NCBI RefSeq assembly: GCF_013386165.1
Contig: NZ_JACAOS010000002.1
Span: forward strand, 62,001 to 126,000
DNA from: Pseudomonas gingeri
Lineage (GTDB): Bacteria > Pseudomonadota > Gammaproteobacteria > Pseudomonadales > Pseudomonadaceae
Reading direction: 5' to 3'
DNA length: 64,000 nt
A model generated the notes under the pieces. The model saw nothing but the letters and a program-made list of their open reading frames with translations, did not search any database and was not told the DNA's origin. The translations under genes and the position numbers were made by a program. This document shows, in pieces, positions 50,602 to 59,618 of the stretch; the stretch's first letter is position 1; each line of letters starts with the position of its first letter.

Positions 50602-51746
50602 GGTGTGCTGACCAGTTGGCTGGCGGAGCCATCAACCGATGGGCGACTGGCGACGTCACTGGCGGTGTGCAGGGTATCCACTTCGGCGGTGACGGAGAGC
50701 CCCGGGCGAAGTTGCCCGAGTACACCGTCGGCCTGGTCGAGCATGACCCGGACCGGTACCCGCTGGACGATCTTGGTGAAGTTGCCGGTGGCGTTTTCCG
50801 GTGGCAGCACGCTGAACTGGGCGCCGGTGGCCGGGGCCAGGCTGTCCAGGTGACCATGGAAGACCTTGCCGGGCAGCACGTCGGCGCGGATGGACACCGC
50901 CTGGCCGGGGAGCATGTGGGTCAACTGGTCTTCCTTGAAGTTGGCGTCGACCCAAAGGCCCTGTTGTGGCACCACGGAAAGCAACTGCGAACCGGCCGCG
51001 GCAAAGGCACCGACCCGGGCCCGACGGTTGCCGATCACGCCGTCCACCGGTGCACGCAATTCGGTGTAGGAGAGGTTCAGGCGAGCCATGTCGCGTTCGG
51101 CGACGGCTTGCATCAGCGCGGCTTTGGCCTGCAGTTTCTGGGTTTCGATCACGTCCACCTGGCGCTGGTTGGCCAACAACGTGGCTTGTGCCTTGGCGCC
51201 ATTGGCCTGGGCGGTCTTGAAGGTGGCGTCGACCCGTTGGGCACTTTCCACCGACACTGCCGAACGGCCCACCAGGCTTTCGTAACGGGCGTGGTCGTTG
51301 CGCGAGCGCACGGTTTCCGCATTGGCCGCATCGATGCCGGCCCGGGCCTGGCTGATCACCGCGTGTTGCAACTGCTCGGTGGCGTCGAGGTTGGCCAGCA
51401 GCGCCTGTTGCGCCGCCACCGCGCCTTCGGCCTTTTGCAGGGCGGCGACATAGTCGCGGTCGTCGATCTTCACCAGCAGGTCGCCAGCATGCACGAACTG
51501 ATTGTCAGTGACCTTGAGCTCGGCGATATAGCCCGGCACTTTTGGCCCGATCACCGTCACATCGGCGCCGATATAGGCATCGTCGGTGCTTTCGATAAAG
51601 CGCCCGGCGGTCCACCAGTGCAGGCCGTAGAAACCGGCGAATACCAATACGCCAGTGGCGGCTGTCAGCAGCACGAGCCGCTTGAACAGCACGGGTTTTT
51701 TCTGAACGGCCAGTTCAGGGGCAGCGGCCGAGGACAGGTTGGTCAT
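50598..51746 (-). CDS. HlyD/EmrA-type membrane fusion protein
   Basis: 382 residues from the ATG at 51746. One N-terminal membrane segment (RLVLLTAATGVLVFAGFYGL), a lipoyl half-motif STDDAYIGADVTVIGPKVPG, a coiled-coil hairpin and LSYTELRAPVDGVIGNRRAR are standard EmrA. It lies 7 nt after the HxlR gene and overlaps the MFS gene, forming an hxlR-emrA-emrB operon. Confidence 0.9.
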   Translation of the reverse strand: MTNLSSAAAPELAVQKKPVLFKRLVLLTAATGVLVFAGFYGLHWWTAGRFIESTDDAYIGADVTVIGPKVPGYIAELKVTDNQFVHAGDLLVKIDDRDYVAALQKAEGAVAAQQALLANLDATEQLQHAVISQARAGIDAANAETVRSRNDHARYESLVGRSAVSVESAQRVDATFKTAQANGAKAQATLLANQRQVDVIETQKLQAKAALMQAVAERDMARLNLSYTELRAPVDGVIGNRRARVGAFAAAGSQLLSVVPQQGLWVDANFKEDQLTHMLPGQAVSIRADVLPGKVFHGHLDSLAPATGAQFSVLPPENATGNFTKIVQRVPVRVMLDQADGVLGQLRPGLSVTAEVDTLHTASDVASRPSVDGSASQLVSTP

Positions 51747-51753
51747 GGCGGGG

Positions 51754-52290
51754 TTACCGGTTGGCAGGGAGTGGGGGAGCGATATCAGGGTGTTGCAGTG
51801 CCGCCAGTTGACGACGTTTTTCAAAGCGCCGACGCATGGGCTCGTCGGCGGTCGGACCGGCCACGACCTTGTGTCGCCGGCTGATGGCCTGGCCGGTGTG
51901 GCTGTCGATCAAGGCCAGTTCGACGACTTCGCCGCTGGCGCCGTCGACGAGTTGGGTGGCGGGACCTTCCGGCGAAAGGTGCTTGTTACCCCAATCCATC
52001 AGGGTCAGCAGCACCGGTCTGAAGTCCCGGCCCTGGGCGGTCAGCAGGTAGTCGAAGCGCGGTGGGGCATCGTTGTAGGCCTGGCGTTCGAGCAACCCGC
52101 TTTCGACCAGGTCATTGAGGCGCCGGGTCAGGATGCTGGGAGCAATCCCGAGGCTTTCCTGGAATTGGTCGAAGCGGCTGAGACCGTAGAAAGCGTCCCG
52201 CAGGATCAGGATGTTCCACCACTGGCCGACCTGTTCAAGGCTGCGTGCCACGGGGCAGTGCAGGTGGGCCAGGCTTGTCCTTTTCATCAT
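51754..52290 (-). CDS. HxlR-family transcriptional regulator
   Basis: 178 residues (an ATG one codon later is equally possible). CPVARSLEQVGQWWNILILR with DAFYGLSRFDQFQESLGIAP and LTRRLNDLVESGLLERQAYN is the HxlR winged helix. The C-terminal 60 residues extend beyond the usual domain. As first gene of the emrAB operon it is the likely local regulator, perhaps through the AT-rich palindrome just upstream. Confidence 0.9.
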   Translation of the reverse strand: MMKRTSLAHLHCPVARSLEQVGQWWNILILRDAFYGLSRFDQFQESLGIAPSILTRRLNDLVESGLLERQAYNDAPPRFDYLLTAQGRDFRPVLLTLMDWGNKHLSPEGPATQLVDGASGEVVELALIDSHTGQAISRRHKVVAGPTADEPMRRRFEKRRQLAALQHPDIAPPLPANR

Positions 52291-52315
52291 CGGGACCTCT
52301 GAAGGTGCGGGATAT

Positions 52316-52353
52316 TATGCTGATAATATTATGATGGTAATATATTCTTGCGA
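52316..52353. promoter_or_regulatory. AT-rich operator candidate upstream of hxlR-emrAB
   Basis: The stretch contains ATAATATTAT, a perfect 10-bp palindrome at 52323-52332, and a second similar repeat GGTAATATATTC, about 30 nt before the HxlR start. HxlR dimers often bind such AT-rich dyads. Function is inferred only from place and symmetry. Confidence 0.35.
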
Positions 52354-52493
52354 CTTTCAATTTGCAAGTCACTACAGACAGGTATTTTCAGGCAGGGGAC
52401 GAGAGGTCGATGAGCGAAAGGGGGGGCAGACGCCGACAGGTGTTCGACGTCCGAGAGGGCTTGGATTATCTGGCGGTTTGAGCGGCCTGGCGA

Positions 52494-52775
52494 TCAGCCG
52501 TGCTGGCAGGCATCGCCCAGGCGAATGAAGTTCATTTCGTGGCGTACGCCCTGGCCGTCGACGTAGACCACATGCCCCTGCACCGGACCACAGTCGGACG
52601 CGGCGGCACTGTCGGCGCGCACGGCCTTGGCCATGTCCAGGTCTTCGGAATAGTCGTAGGGTTCGGTGCTGGTGCTGGCGGTTGCGCCCTGGCTTTGGGG
52701 GGCTGCGGTCGCATGACCTTGAGCGGTGGCAACCAGGCTGAACAGCGACAGCAGGATAAACAGAAGGTATTTCAT
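52494..52775 (-). CDS. DUF2790 family small periplasmic protein
   Basis: 93 residues from the ATG at 52775. Signal peptide KYLLFILLSLFSLVATAQG. The mature part ends CGPVQGHVVYVDGQGVRHEM-NFIRLGDAC, with two cysteines, the DUF2790 pattern found almost only in Pseudomonas. Members are often copper- or stress-induced; I see no metal gene next to it. The gene supports the genus assignment. Confidence 0.75.
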   Translation of the reverse strand: MKYLLFILLSLFSLVATAQGHATAAPQSQGATASTSTEPYDYSEDLDMAKAVRADSAAASDCGPVQGHVVYVDGQGVRHEMNFIRLGDACQHG

Positions 52776-52916
52776 GGCGGTCTCCGGAAAGACATCCTCC
52801 TCACCTGATGGTAGTGAGGCAGTGGTGGCCATTTTACGAACGGCACCGCCTTCAATAGAACGGATCCTTGCCAATAGCGGATATCAGTGTGATCGATACT
52901 GCTCAGGCGCCGGGAG

Positions 52917-53810
52917 TTACTGGCGCTGTTCGGGAAACAGCTGGGCTTTGAGGAAGTCGATGAACACCCGCAACTTCAGTGACGGGTACTTTCCGGAAGG
53001 CCACATGAGCCGATAGACACCGGACTCGGAGCAGTCATCGAGGACCCTGGCCAGCTTCCCCCGTTCCAGCCATTCGCGGATGGCGAAGTCCGGCAGGTAG
53101 GCAATGCCGATCCCCTGCACGGCGAACACGATGCGTGCCTCCAGGTTGTTGCAGACCATCGAGGTGGGGAGTTGCAGGTCAATGTCCTGGGCTTCGCGGT
53201 TCAGTGGCCAGACCTGCAACTTGCCGGTGTTGGGGAAGCGAAATTGAATGCAGCTGTGCTGCATCAGGTCGAGGGGCGAGTGGGGCACGCCATGCTCCGC
53301 GAAGTAGTCCGGTGAGCCCACCAGGATCATTTGATAAGTGCCCAGATGACGGGAGGTCAGGCTGGAGTCGGGCACTTCGCCGCTGCGAATCACCGCGTCG
53401 TAGCCCTCTTCGATGACATCGACCCGGCGATCGTCGAAGGTCAGGTCCAGGTCGATGGCTGGATAGGCTTTCTTGAACTGGGCCAGGACCGGCAGAAAGG
53501 GCGCGTCCACCAGCGGCAGGCTGATCTTCAGGCGTCCGCTGGGAGCACTGGTGGTCTGGGAGAACTCGGCCTCGGCGGCTTCGATCTCCGCCAGGATGCG
53601 CAGGCTGCGCTCCAGAAAACGCGAGCCTTCCTCGGTCAGGGTGACGCTACGCGTACTGCGGTTGAACAGGCGCACGCCAAAGCGTTCCTCCAGCCGCACG
53701 ATGCTCTTGCCGATGGCCGAGGCGGACACTCCCAGCAGGCGTCCGGTGGCGACAAAACTGCGGGTCTGCGCCACGGAGACGAAGACATTCAAACTGCTCA
53801 AGCTATCCAT
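52917..53810 (-). CDS. LysR-family transcriptional regulator 2
   Basis: 297 residues from MDSLSSLNVFVSVAQTRSFV; a longer frame to 53906 is unlikely. Helix-turn-helix GRLLGVSASAIGKSIVRLEE. It faces the quinone-oxidoreductase-like gene at 53972 across 161 nt and probably controls that gene and the MFS gene behind it. Confidence 0.9.
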   Translation of the reverse strand: MDSLSSLNVFVSVAQTRSFVATGRLLGVSASAIGKSIVRLEERFGVRLFNRSTRSVTLTEEGSRFLERSLRILAEIEAAEAEFSQTTSAPSGRLKISLPLVDAPFLPVLAQFKKAYPAIDLDLTFDDRRVDVIEEGYDAVIRSGEVPDSSLTSRHLGTYQMILVGSPDYFAEHGVPHSPLDLMQHSCIQFRFPNTGKLQVWPLNREAQDIDLQLPTSMVCNNLEARIVFAVQGIGIAYLPDFAIREWLERGKLARVLDDCSESGVYRLMWPSGKYPSLKLRVFIDFLKAQLFPEQRQ

Positions 53811-53971
53811 CTTCCACTCTCGACCCTGGGCCTGATTGCCGGTCCGGCGGTTGCGTATCCTAACCTGATTGCGGAATAAAACCTCCGCAGATAACGGATC
53901 TGTCACCTACTTAATCGGAGCCTGGAGGACTCCTATCATCGCCACATCGTTCATCAACCGAGATCACCGTC

Positions 53972-55003
53972 ATGTCCGCAATCATGAATCGCTGGGAAAT
54001 TTCCTCGTTCGGCCTGGATAATCTGAGCTTGGCCGCCGCACCGCGTCCAGTCCCGAAAGCTGGGGAAATCCTGATCAAAATCGAGGCCGTGTCGCTCAAC
54101 TACCGTGACACTCAAGTGGCCGAAAACGGCATGACGGCGGCGCTGGCCTTTCCGTTCACACCCGCCTCCGACATGGCTGGGACCGTCGTCGCGGTGGGCG
54201 AGGGCGTGACTCGTTTCAGTGTAGGCGAGCGCGTCATCTCCACCTACATTACCAACTGGATCGATGGTAATCCCAAGACCTGGGCTGAAATGCCGACCCA
54301 GGGCGGGCCGATTCAAGGGATGCTCGCGCAGTACGTCGTGACGCCAGCCGAGTGGTGCGTGCGTGCGCCGAAAAACCTGACCCCGGTGGAGGCCAGCACG
54401 CTGCCCATCGCCGCCTTGACCGCCTGGATGGCGCTGATCGAACTGGGGCACTTGCATGCCGGGCAGACTGTGGTGGTCCAGGGCACTGGCGGAGTATCGC
54501 TGTTCGCCGTGCAATTGGCGGCGGCCAGCGGGGCGAAGGTGATTGTCACCAGCAGCAGTGACGCGAAGATCGCCGAGGCGATCAAGCTCGGTGCCAGCCA
54601 TGGCATCAATCGCACCACCACGCCGGAGTGGCAAACGGCGGTGCTGGAATTGACCGACGGGCGTGGCGCCGATCACGTATTGGAAATGGCTGGTGGCGAC
54701 AACCTGGGACGCTCCCTGCAAGCGGTGGTGCCCGGTGGCCGGGTCTCCATTATCGGTCTGCTGGAGTCCGAAGAGCTGCGAACCCCGATCATGCCGTTGC
54801 TGGGCAGTCGCGCGTCCATCGTCGCGGTGGCGGTCGGGCCACGGCGGGCACTGGAAGACCTGGTGCGGATGATCGATCACCACGGGATCAAGCCGGTGAT
54901 CGATGCCACCTACGCTTTCGCGCAAGTCCCCGAGGCCTTCGCGCACCTGAATCGTGGCGCGTTCGGCAAGGTCGTAATCGACTTCGCGTTGGGCTCGAAA
55001 TGA
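53972..55003 (+). CDS. Zinc-independent alcohol dehydrogenase/quinone oxidoreductase family (MDR)
   Basis: 343 residues. A GroES-like N-terminal domain (IKIEAVSLNYRDTQV, DMAGTVVAVGEGVTRFSVGE) and a Rossmann domain with VVQGTGGVSLFAVQLAAASG and VVPGGRVSIIGLLES. The zinc-binding residues of the classical ADH are not evident. It is followed by an MFS gene with a 4-nt overlap. Confidence 0.85.
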   Translation: MSAIMNRWEISSFGLDNLSLAAAPRPVPKAGEILIKIEAVSLNYRDTQVAENGMTAALAFPFTPASDMAGTVVAVGEGVTRFSVGERVISTYITNWIDGNPKTWAEMPTQGGPIQGMLAQYVVTPAEWCVRAPKNLTPVEASTLPIAALTAWMALIELGHLHAGQTVVVQGTGGVSLFAVQLAAASGAKVIVTSSSDAKIAEAIKLGASHGINRTTTPEWQTAVLELTDGRGADHVLEMAGGDNLGRSLQAVVPGGRVSIIGLLESEELRTPIMPLLGSRASIVAVAVGPRRALEDLVRMIDHHGIKPVIDATYAFAQVPEAFAHLNRGAFGKVVIDFALGSK

Positions 55004-56187
55004 CTCGTTCGATCAATCCCCTGAGCGTCATGCCCTTTGTCATGCTGGGCCTGTTCGGTCTCTACACCCTGGAACTGGGCGTGGTCGGCATCCTGCCATT
55101 GATCGTCGAACGCTTCGGCGTGACGGTGGCCCAGGCTGGCCTGCTGATGAGCCTGTTCGCGTTTATCGTGGCGGCGTGCGGTCCTTTCCTGGTGCTGGTG
55201 TTTTCCCGCTTCGAGCGCAAGAAAGTGCTGATTGGGGCGCTCCTGTGCTTTTCCCTGAGCAGCGTTTTTTCGGCCTATGCGCCGAACTACTCGACGCTGA
55301 TGGCCTTGCGCATCCTGCCGGCGATGCTGCATCCGGTATTTTTCTCGGCGGCATTCGCGACGGCCATTTCGCTCTATCCCAGGGATCGCGCCGCCCATGC
55401 GACCACCGTGGCCTTTATTGGCACGACCCTGGGCCTGGTATTCGGCATCCCGATCACGGCCTGGGTCGCCGGGCGCTTTTCCTATGAAACCGCGATCCTG
55501 CTCTGCGCCGTGGCGACATTTCTGGCAGGCCTGGGTTTGTGGTTCAAGTTGCCGCGCCAGGCCGTCGTACCGGAAAGCTTCGCCAGTCAGTTGTCGATCC
55601 TGCGCAAACCGGCGGTGTGGCTGGCGATCATCGGCACGGTGCTGGTATTCACCACCAAGTTCGCGGTCTACAGCTATGCCGCCGAGTACCTGAAAAGCCA
55701 GACCGGTCTTGCCGGCGAGACCATCAGCCTGTTGTTGGTGGTCTTCGGTGTCGGCGGGGTGTTGGGCAATGTGTTGGCGGGCAGGGCGCTGGCCCGTCAC
55801 CTGGTCAGGACGGTGGTGCTGTTTCCGATCCTGTTGAGCCTGGCCTACGGGATGCTTTATTGCTTTGGCAGTGCTTCGGTCGGGTCGATGCTGCCGATCG
55901 TGTTTGTCTGGGGGGCGATTCACACCAGTGGCATGGTCATCACCCAGATGTGGCTGACCAGCGCCGCCCCTGAAGCCCACTCGTTCGCCACCAGCCTGTA
56001 TGTGTCGGCGGCCAATGCGGGGATTGCCATTGGCGCCTGGGTCGGAGGCCTGTTTATCAACGCTTATGGCCTGTCGGGCACGATCACCTGCGGTTTGCTG
56101 TTCGCAGCGCTGTCGTTGCTGGTGATCGTGGCGAAATCGTTGCTCGACAAGGCGCGTCCCGGGACGCCGGCCCTGCAAGCCGCCTGA
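55000..56187 (+). CDS. MFS transporter, DHA1-like
   Basis: 395 residues, 12 predicted membrane segments. It begins MTRSINPLSVMPFVMLGLFG and has VERFGVTVAQAGLLMSLFAF and FSRFERKKVLIGALLCFSL (motif A). Size and motifs fit the arabinose-efflux/AraJ-type DHA1 group. Its start overlaps the oxidoreductase stop by 4 nt, forming a two-gene operon under LysR 2. Confidence 0.85.
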   Translation: MTRSINPLSVMPFVMLGLFGLYTLELGVVGILPLIVERFGVTVAQAGLLMSLFAFIVAACGPFLVLVFSRFERKKVLIGALLCFSLSSVFSAYAPNYSTLMALRILPAMLHPVFFSAAFATAISLYPRDRAAHATTVAFIGTTLGLVFGIPITAWVAGRFSYETAILLCAVATFLAGLGLWFKLPRQAVVPESFASQLSILRKPAVWLAIIGTVLVFTTKFAVYSYAAEYLKSQTGLAGETISLLLVVFGVGGVLGNVLAGRALARHLVRTVVLFPILLSLAYGMLYCFGSASVGSMLPIVFVWGAIHTSGMVITQMWLTSAAPEAHSFATSLYVSAANAGIAIGAWVGGLFINAYGLSGTITCGLLFAALSLLVIVAKSLLDKARPGTPALQAA

Positions 56188-56203
56188 TTCGCCTCGCCTG
56201 GGT

Positions 56204-57097
56204 TCAGTGCTGCTGACGCAACGCCGCGATAAACACCTGCAAGGCCGAAGACATCTGCCGGTTGCTCGGGTAGTACAGATAGAAGCTGGGGAATGGCGTC
56301 GACCATTCCTCCAGCAACGGCACCAGTGCGCCGCTGCCCAACTCGGCTTCGATCCACTCGCGAATCCACACCGTGATACCCAGGCCATCGACCGCCGATT
56401 GCAGTGCAACGGCGCAATCGCTCACCACCAACGAGCCTTTGACGCTGAGCTCGAACGGCGTGCCGTCGTTGAAGAAACGCCACTTGTACAACCCTGCTTC
56501 ACCGGCGCGGCGCCAGTTCACGCAGCTGTGTTGCAGCAGGTCTGCCGGTGCCTGGGGCCGACCGCGTTGTTGCAGGTATTTGGGCGAGGCCACGGCTATC
56601 TGGGTCAGCGGTTCGCTGAGCCGGAGGGCAATCATGTCCTGCTCGATAAATTCTCCCAGGCGGATGGCCGCATCATGACCTTGGGCGACGATGTCGGTGG
56701 TGCTGTCGTCGGCAATCAGTTCGAGCTGGATGTCCGGATAAGTGGCCTGGAAGGCGGGCAGGATCGGTTGGATAAAGTGCAGCATCGCCACTTGCGGGGC
56801 ACTGATGCGCAGCGTGCCGATGGGCGTGTCGCGGTATTCGTTGAGTGCCTCCAGCGCCGAGTCCAGGTCGGCGAACACGCTGCCCAGGCGTTCGAACAGA
56901 CGGGCACCGGCTTGCGTGGTCGAGACGCTGCGGGTTGTCCGGTTCAGCAAGCGAACCCCCAAGCGTTCTTCCAGGCCTTTGATGGTCTGGCTCAAGGCCG
57001 ACGCCGAGACGCCAAGCGACTGGGCCGCCCGGGAGAAATTGAGCGTCTGGGCCACGGCAAAAAAAGCCTTGAGGTTGGCAAACTCCTGATCGCGCAT
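56204..57097 (-). CDS. LysR-family transcriptional regulator 3
   Basis: 297 residues. Helix-turn-helix FFAVAQTLNFSRAAQSLGVS followed by ASALSQTIKGLEERLGVRLL. It faces the amidohydrolase at 57211 and is the likely local regulator. It converges with the MFS gene ending 17 nt away. Confidence 0.9.
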   Translation of the reverse strand: MRDQEFANLKAFFAVAQTLNFSRAAQSLGVSASALSQTIKGLEERLGVRLLNRTTRSVSTTQAGARLFERLGSVFADLDSALEALNEYRDTPIGTLRISAPQVAMLHFIQPILPAFQATYPDIQLELIADDSTTDIVAQGHDAAIRLGEFIEQDMIALRLSEPLTQIAVASPKYLQQRGRPQAPADLLQHSCVNWRRAGEAGLYKWRFFNDGTPFELSVKGSLVVSDCAVALQSAVDGLGITVWIREWIEAELGSGALVPLLEEWSTPFPSFYLYYPSNRQMSSALQVFIAALRQQH

Positions 57098-57210
57098 TAT
57101 GTATTCGCTCCTTCATAATGTTTGAAGATGGTTCCATATTCTAAATAAATGGCATGGGTCGGACAATGCGTTCAATCGGCGATCCTGCCTTTGCCACCGA
57201 AGGAATTGTC

Positions 57211-58641
57211 ATGTCATTCCCCGCTCATTTCGACCTGCTGAACTCAGCCCTCGCGCCTTTGCCCGATCAACACCGCCTGTTGCTGCTCAAGGGCGGGATG
57301 GTTGTCACTCTGGATAATCAACTGGGAAACTTTGTCGAGGGCGACGTCCTGATCCGTGGTACCGAGATCGTCGAGGTCGGTGTCAATCTTGTGGCCGAGG
57401 GGGCCGAGGTGATCGATGCCAAGGGCATGATCGTCATCCCCGGGATGGTCGATACCCATCGCCACGCCTGGGAAGGCCAACTGCGACGTATCAACCCGGA
57501 CTCCTCATCCCTGGAGGACTACTGCAACGCCACGCATTTTTCCTTCGCCAAGTACTACCGGCCCCAGGACATGTACGTGGGCAATATGCTGACTGCCCTG
57601 GGCTGCATCAACGCCGGCATCACCACCCTCATCGACAACTCCCATAACGCCCGCAGCGGTGCGCATTCCGATGCGGCCATCGAAGCCTTGCAGGACGCCG
57701 GTATCCGGGCTGTCCATGCGCCGGGCGCGCCTTTGTCCGGGGAATGGGACTCGGCCCGGTGGCCTGGCGATCTACGTCGTCTGAAGGACAAGTATGCAAG
57801 CACCGGCGACTCGTTGGTGACCCTGGCAATGATGTCGCAGATCGACCGTGAGCAATGGGCGCTGGCCCGCGAGTTGGGCCTGAGCATTGTCACCGAGTTC
57901 TTCGGGGCCGGCATGGCCGGCGAGCTGGAGGCGTTGCACCAGGAGGGGCTGCTGGGACCGGACAATATCTTCAACCACTGCACCTGCTTGCCGGACCAGG
58001 GCTGGTCGATCCTGCGCAACGCCGGGGTGAAGGTCAACGTCTGCCCGCGCTCCGACGCTCACTACGGCCTCGAAGACGGGATGTTCGCCTGGCAAAAGGC
58101 CGTGGATCACGGAATGAGCCCGGGCCTGAGTGTTGATAACGAAAGCTCCTACGGCGGCGACATGTTCGGCGAAATGCGTGTGGCCTTCTACCTGCAGCGC
58201 GCGGCAGCTCATAGCGCGCGTTTCCACGGAAAATCGCCTGCTCCCGACCTGGTGAGCACCCGGCAACTGCTCAAGGCCGCGACCCTCGACGGTGCGGTGT
58301 GTGCCGGGCTCGATTCGCGTATCGGCAGCCTCACACCAGGCAAGCAAGCGGACATCGTATTGATCCGCACCGACAACCTCAGTCTCTATCCGTCCAACAA
58401 TGCGCTGGGCACGGTGGTGCATGCCGCGGAACGGGGCGATATCGACACCGTGATCATCGCCGGGCGGATTCGCAAGCAAGCGGGTGTGGTGCTGGGGGTG
58501 GATCGCCCGCAACTGGAACTGGCGACTGAAGAGTCCCGTGGGTACCTGTTCGCGGCGGCCGGTTACACCCCGGACCCTTTTGCGGAAGATTTTTCTCCCC
58601 TGCACTTGTTCGCTGATCGTCTGAAGGCGTTGCTGTTGTGA
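57211..58641 (+). CDS. Amidohydrolase, ATZ/TRZ-type deaminase family
   Basis: 476 residues from the ATG at 57211 with an AAGGA site. VIPGMVDTHRHAWEGQLRRI carries the first metal ligands, and FNHCTCLPDQGW and PGLSVDNESSYGGD give later ones; GLDSRIGSLTPGKQADIVLI is the family C-terminal motif. The class includes chlorohydrolases, guanine/cytosine-type deaminases. The substrate cannot be told. An OprD-porin relic follows directly. Confidence 0.85.
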   Translation: MSFPAHFDLLNSALAPLPDQHRLLLLKGGMVVTLDNQLGNFVEGDVLIRGTEIVEVGVNLVAEGAEVIDAKGMIVIPGMVDTHRHAWEGQLRRINPDSSSLEDYCNATHFSFAKYYRPQDMYVGNMLTALGCINAGITTLIDNSHNARSGAHSDAAIEALQDAGIRAVHAPGAPLSGEWDSARWPGDLRRLKDKYASTGDSLVTLAMMSQIDREQWALARELGLSIVTEFFGAGMAGELEALHQEGLLGPDNIFNHCTCLPDQGWSILRNAGVKVNVCPRSDAHYGLEDGMFAWQKAVDHGMSPGLSVDNESSYGGDMFGEMRVAFYLQRAAAHSARFHGKSPAPDLVSTRQLLKAATLDGAVCAGLDSRIGSLTPGKQADIVLIRTDNLSLYPSNNALGTVVHAAERGDIDTVIIAGRIRKQAGVVLGVDRPQLELATEESRGYLFAAAGYTPDPFAEDFSPLHLFADRLKALLL

Positions 58642-58653
58642 GCGTGCGCATAC

Positions 58654-58788
58654 TTGGTCAATTTCACCCAGATCGGTGATTTTGCCGAAGCATGGGAGCG
58701 CTCCTGGCAAGCAGGTTACGATTACGAACAGATGGGGATTCCCTGGCTGACCTTCATGAGTCGCTATATTACCGACGACAACATGTAG
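58654..58788 (+). pseudogene. OprD-family porin relic (C-terminal fragment)
   Basis: 44 codons in one frame ending in TAG at 58786. IGDFAEAWERSWQAGYDYEQ and MGIPWLTFMSRYITDDNM resemble the segment (WQ-RYDYDF...GIPGLTFMTRY--GD) near the end of OprD porins. There is no start, signal peptide or other strands. It begins just after the amidohydrolase, suggesting a lost substrate-specific porin. Confidence 0.55.
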
Positions 58789-58867
58789 GTACCGGGTGAG
58801 CCGCGACGCGGGCGAGAGATACCAAGGCCTTGTGGTAGGCGCGCTTCTGAAAGCGCCGTGAACCTTT

Positions 58868-58949
58868 GTAGGAGCCGGCTTGCCGGCGACGACGTCCGTA
58901 AGAACGATGCAAGACTTGCCGGCCCCATCGCCAGCAAGCTGGCTCCTAC
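58868..58949. repeat. Pair of inverted REP sequences (REPIN-like)
   Basis: GTAGGAGCCGGCTTGCCGGCGA (58868-58889) and its inverted partner TCGCCAGCAAGCTGGCTCCTAC (58928-58949), about 38 bp apart. Each has the imperfect palindrome typical of Pseudomonas REPs, and the pair lies between convergent genes. Confidence 0.85.
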
Positions 58950-58961
58950 AACGAGCGTGTG

Positions 58962-59309
58962 TTACTTACCGCCCAGTGCACCACCGGCTGCGCCGCCCAG
59001 GCCGGCACCGATGGCCGCTCCGGTCTTGCCGCCCAACTGGTTGCCCAGCAGCGAACCGCCGGCTGCGCCGAGGCCACCGCCGATGGCGGCTTTGGTTTTC
59101 TTGCCTTTCTTGGCGGCTACCGCGCCACCCGCTGCGCCACCCAGGCCTGCGCCAAGCGCCGCGCCGGTGCTGCCGCCCATCTTCTGGCCGAGAACGTTGC
59201 CCAGGGCGCCGCCCAGACCACCGCCGACCGCGGCCTGTGTGCCGCCCGCCGCCATGGCGCCTTGGGCAAACAGGGCGCTCAGGGCCAGGACGGTAAGTGC
59301 TTTACGCAT
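58962..59309 (-). CDS. Glycine-zipper outer-surface protein
   Basis: 115 residues from the ATG at 59309 with a signal peptide (MRKALTVLALSALFAQGAMA-A). The rest is built from glycine-zipper repeats (GGGLGGALGNVLGQKMGGST, AAIGGGLGAAGGSLLGNQLG, AAIGAGLGGAAGGALGGK), which form membrane-associated helices in outer-membrane or stress proteins. A KKGKKTK hinge divides two repeat blocks. Exact function unknown. Confidence 0.8.
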   Translation of the reverse strand: MRKALTVLALSALFAQGAMAAGGTQAAVGGGLGGALGNVLGQKMGGSTGAALGAGLGGAAGGAVAAKKGKKTKAAIGGGLGAAGGSLLGNQLGGKTGAAIGAGLGGAAGGALGGK

Positions 59310-59514
59310 GTTGCAAACCTCGAAAGAAAATTGAACGGCAATTGTCGCTGTCCACGGAGGGCGAAGCAAATACTGTTGTCGGTGATATCAGATCATCCGG
59401 CAGCTTCTTTCAGGAATAACGATCAGGTGTTCTTACCCCATTATGGCTCACCTCAGTCCATGAAAAACATGTGGTTATTGAAGGGGTTATGTCAATAAGA
59501 ATCTGGAAAATATC

Positions 59515-59618
59515 TTGTTACAGATTGTCGCAGTGGGTTAATATAGCCCCGCGTTCACCTACCACGGTTTATGCATTTTTAAGCCCCAAGCGTCCATCAG
59601 CCGCTTGGGCTTTTTTTT
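59515..59618 (+). ncRNA. Candidate small RNA with own promoter and terminator
   Basis: TTGTTA (59515), 17-nt spacer, TTAATA (59538) followed by about 70 nt without a reading frame and then the terminator AGCCCCAAGCG...CGCTTGGGCT plus eight T residues (59582-59618). The transcript would start near 59551 and be about 68 nt. No known RNA family is recognised. Confidence 0.45.
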
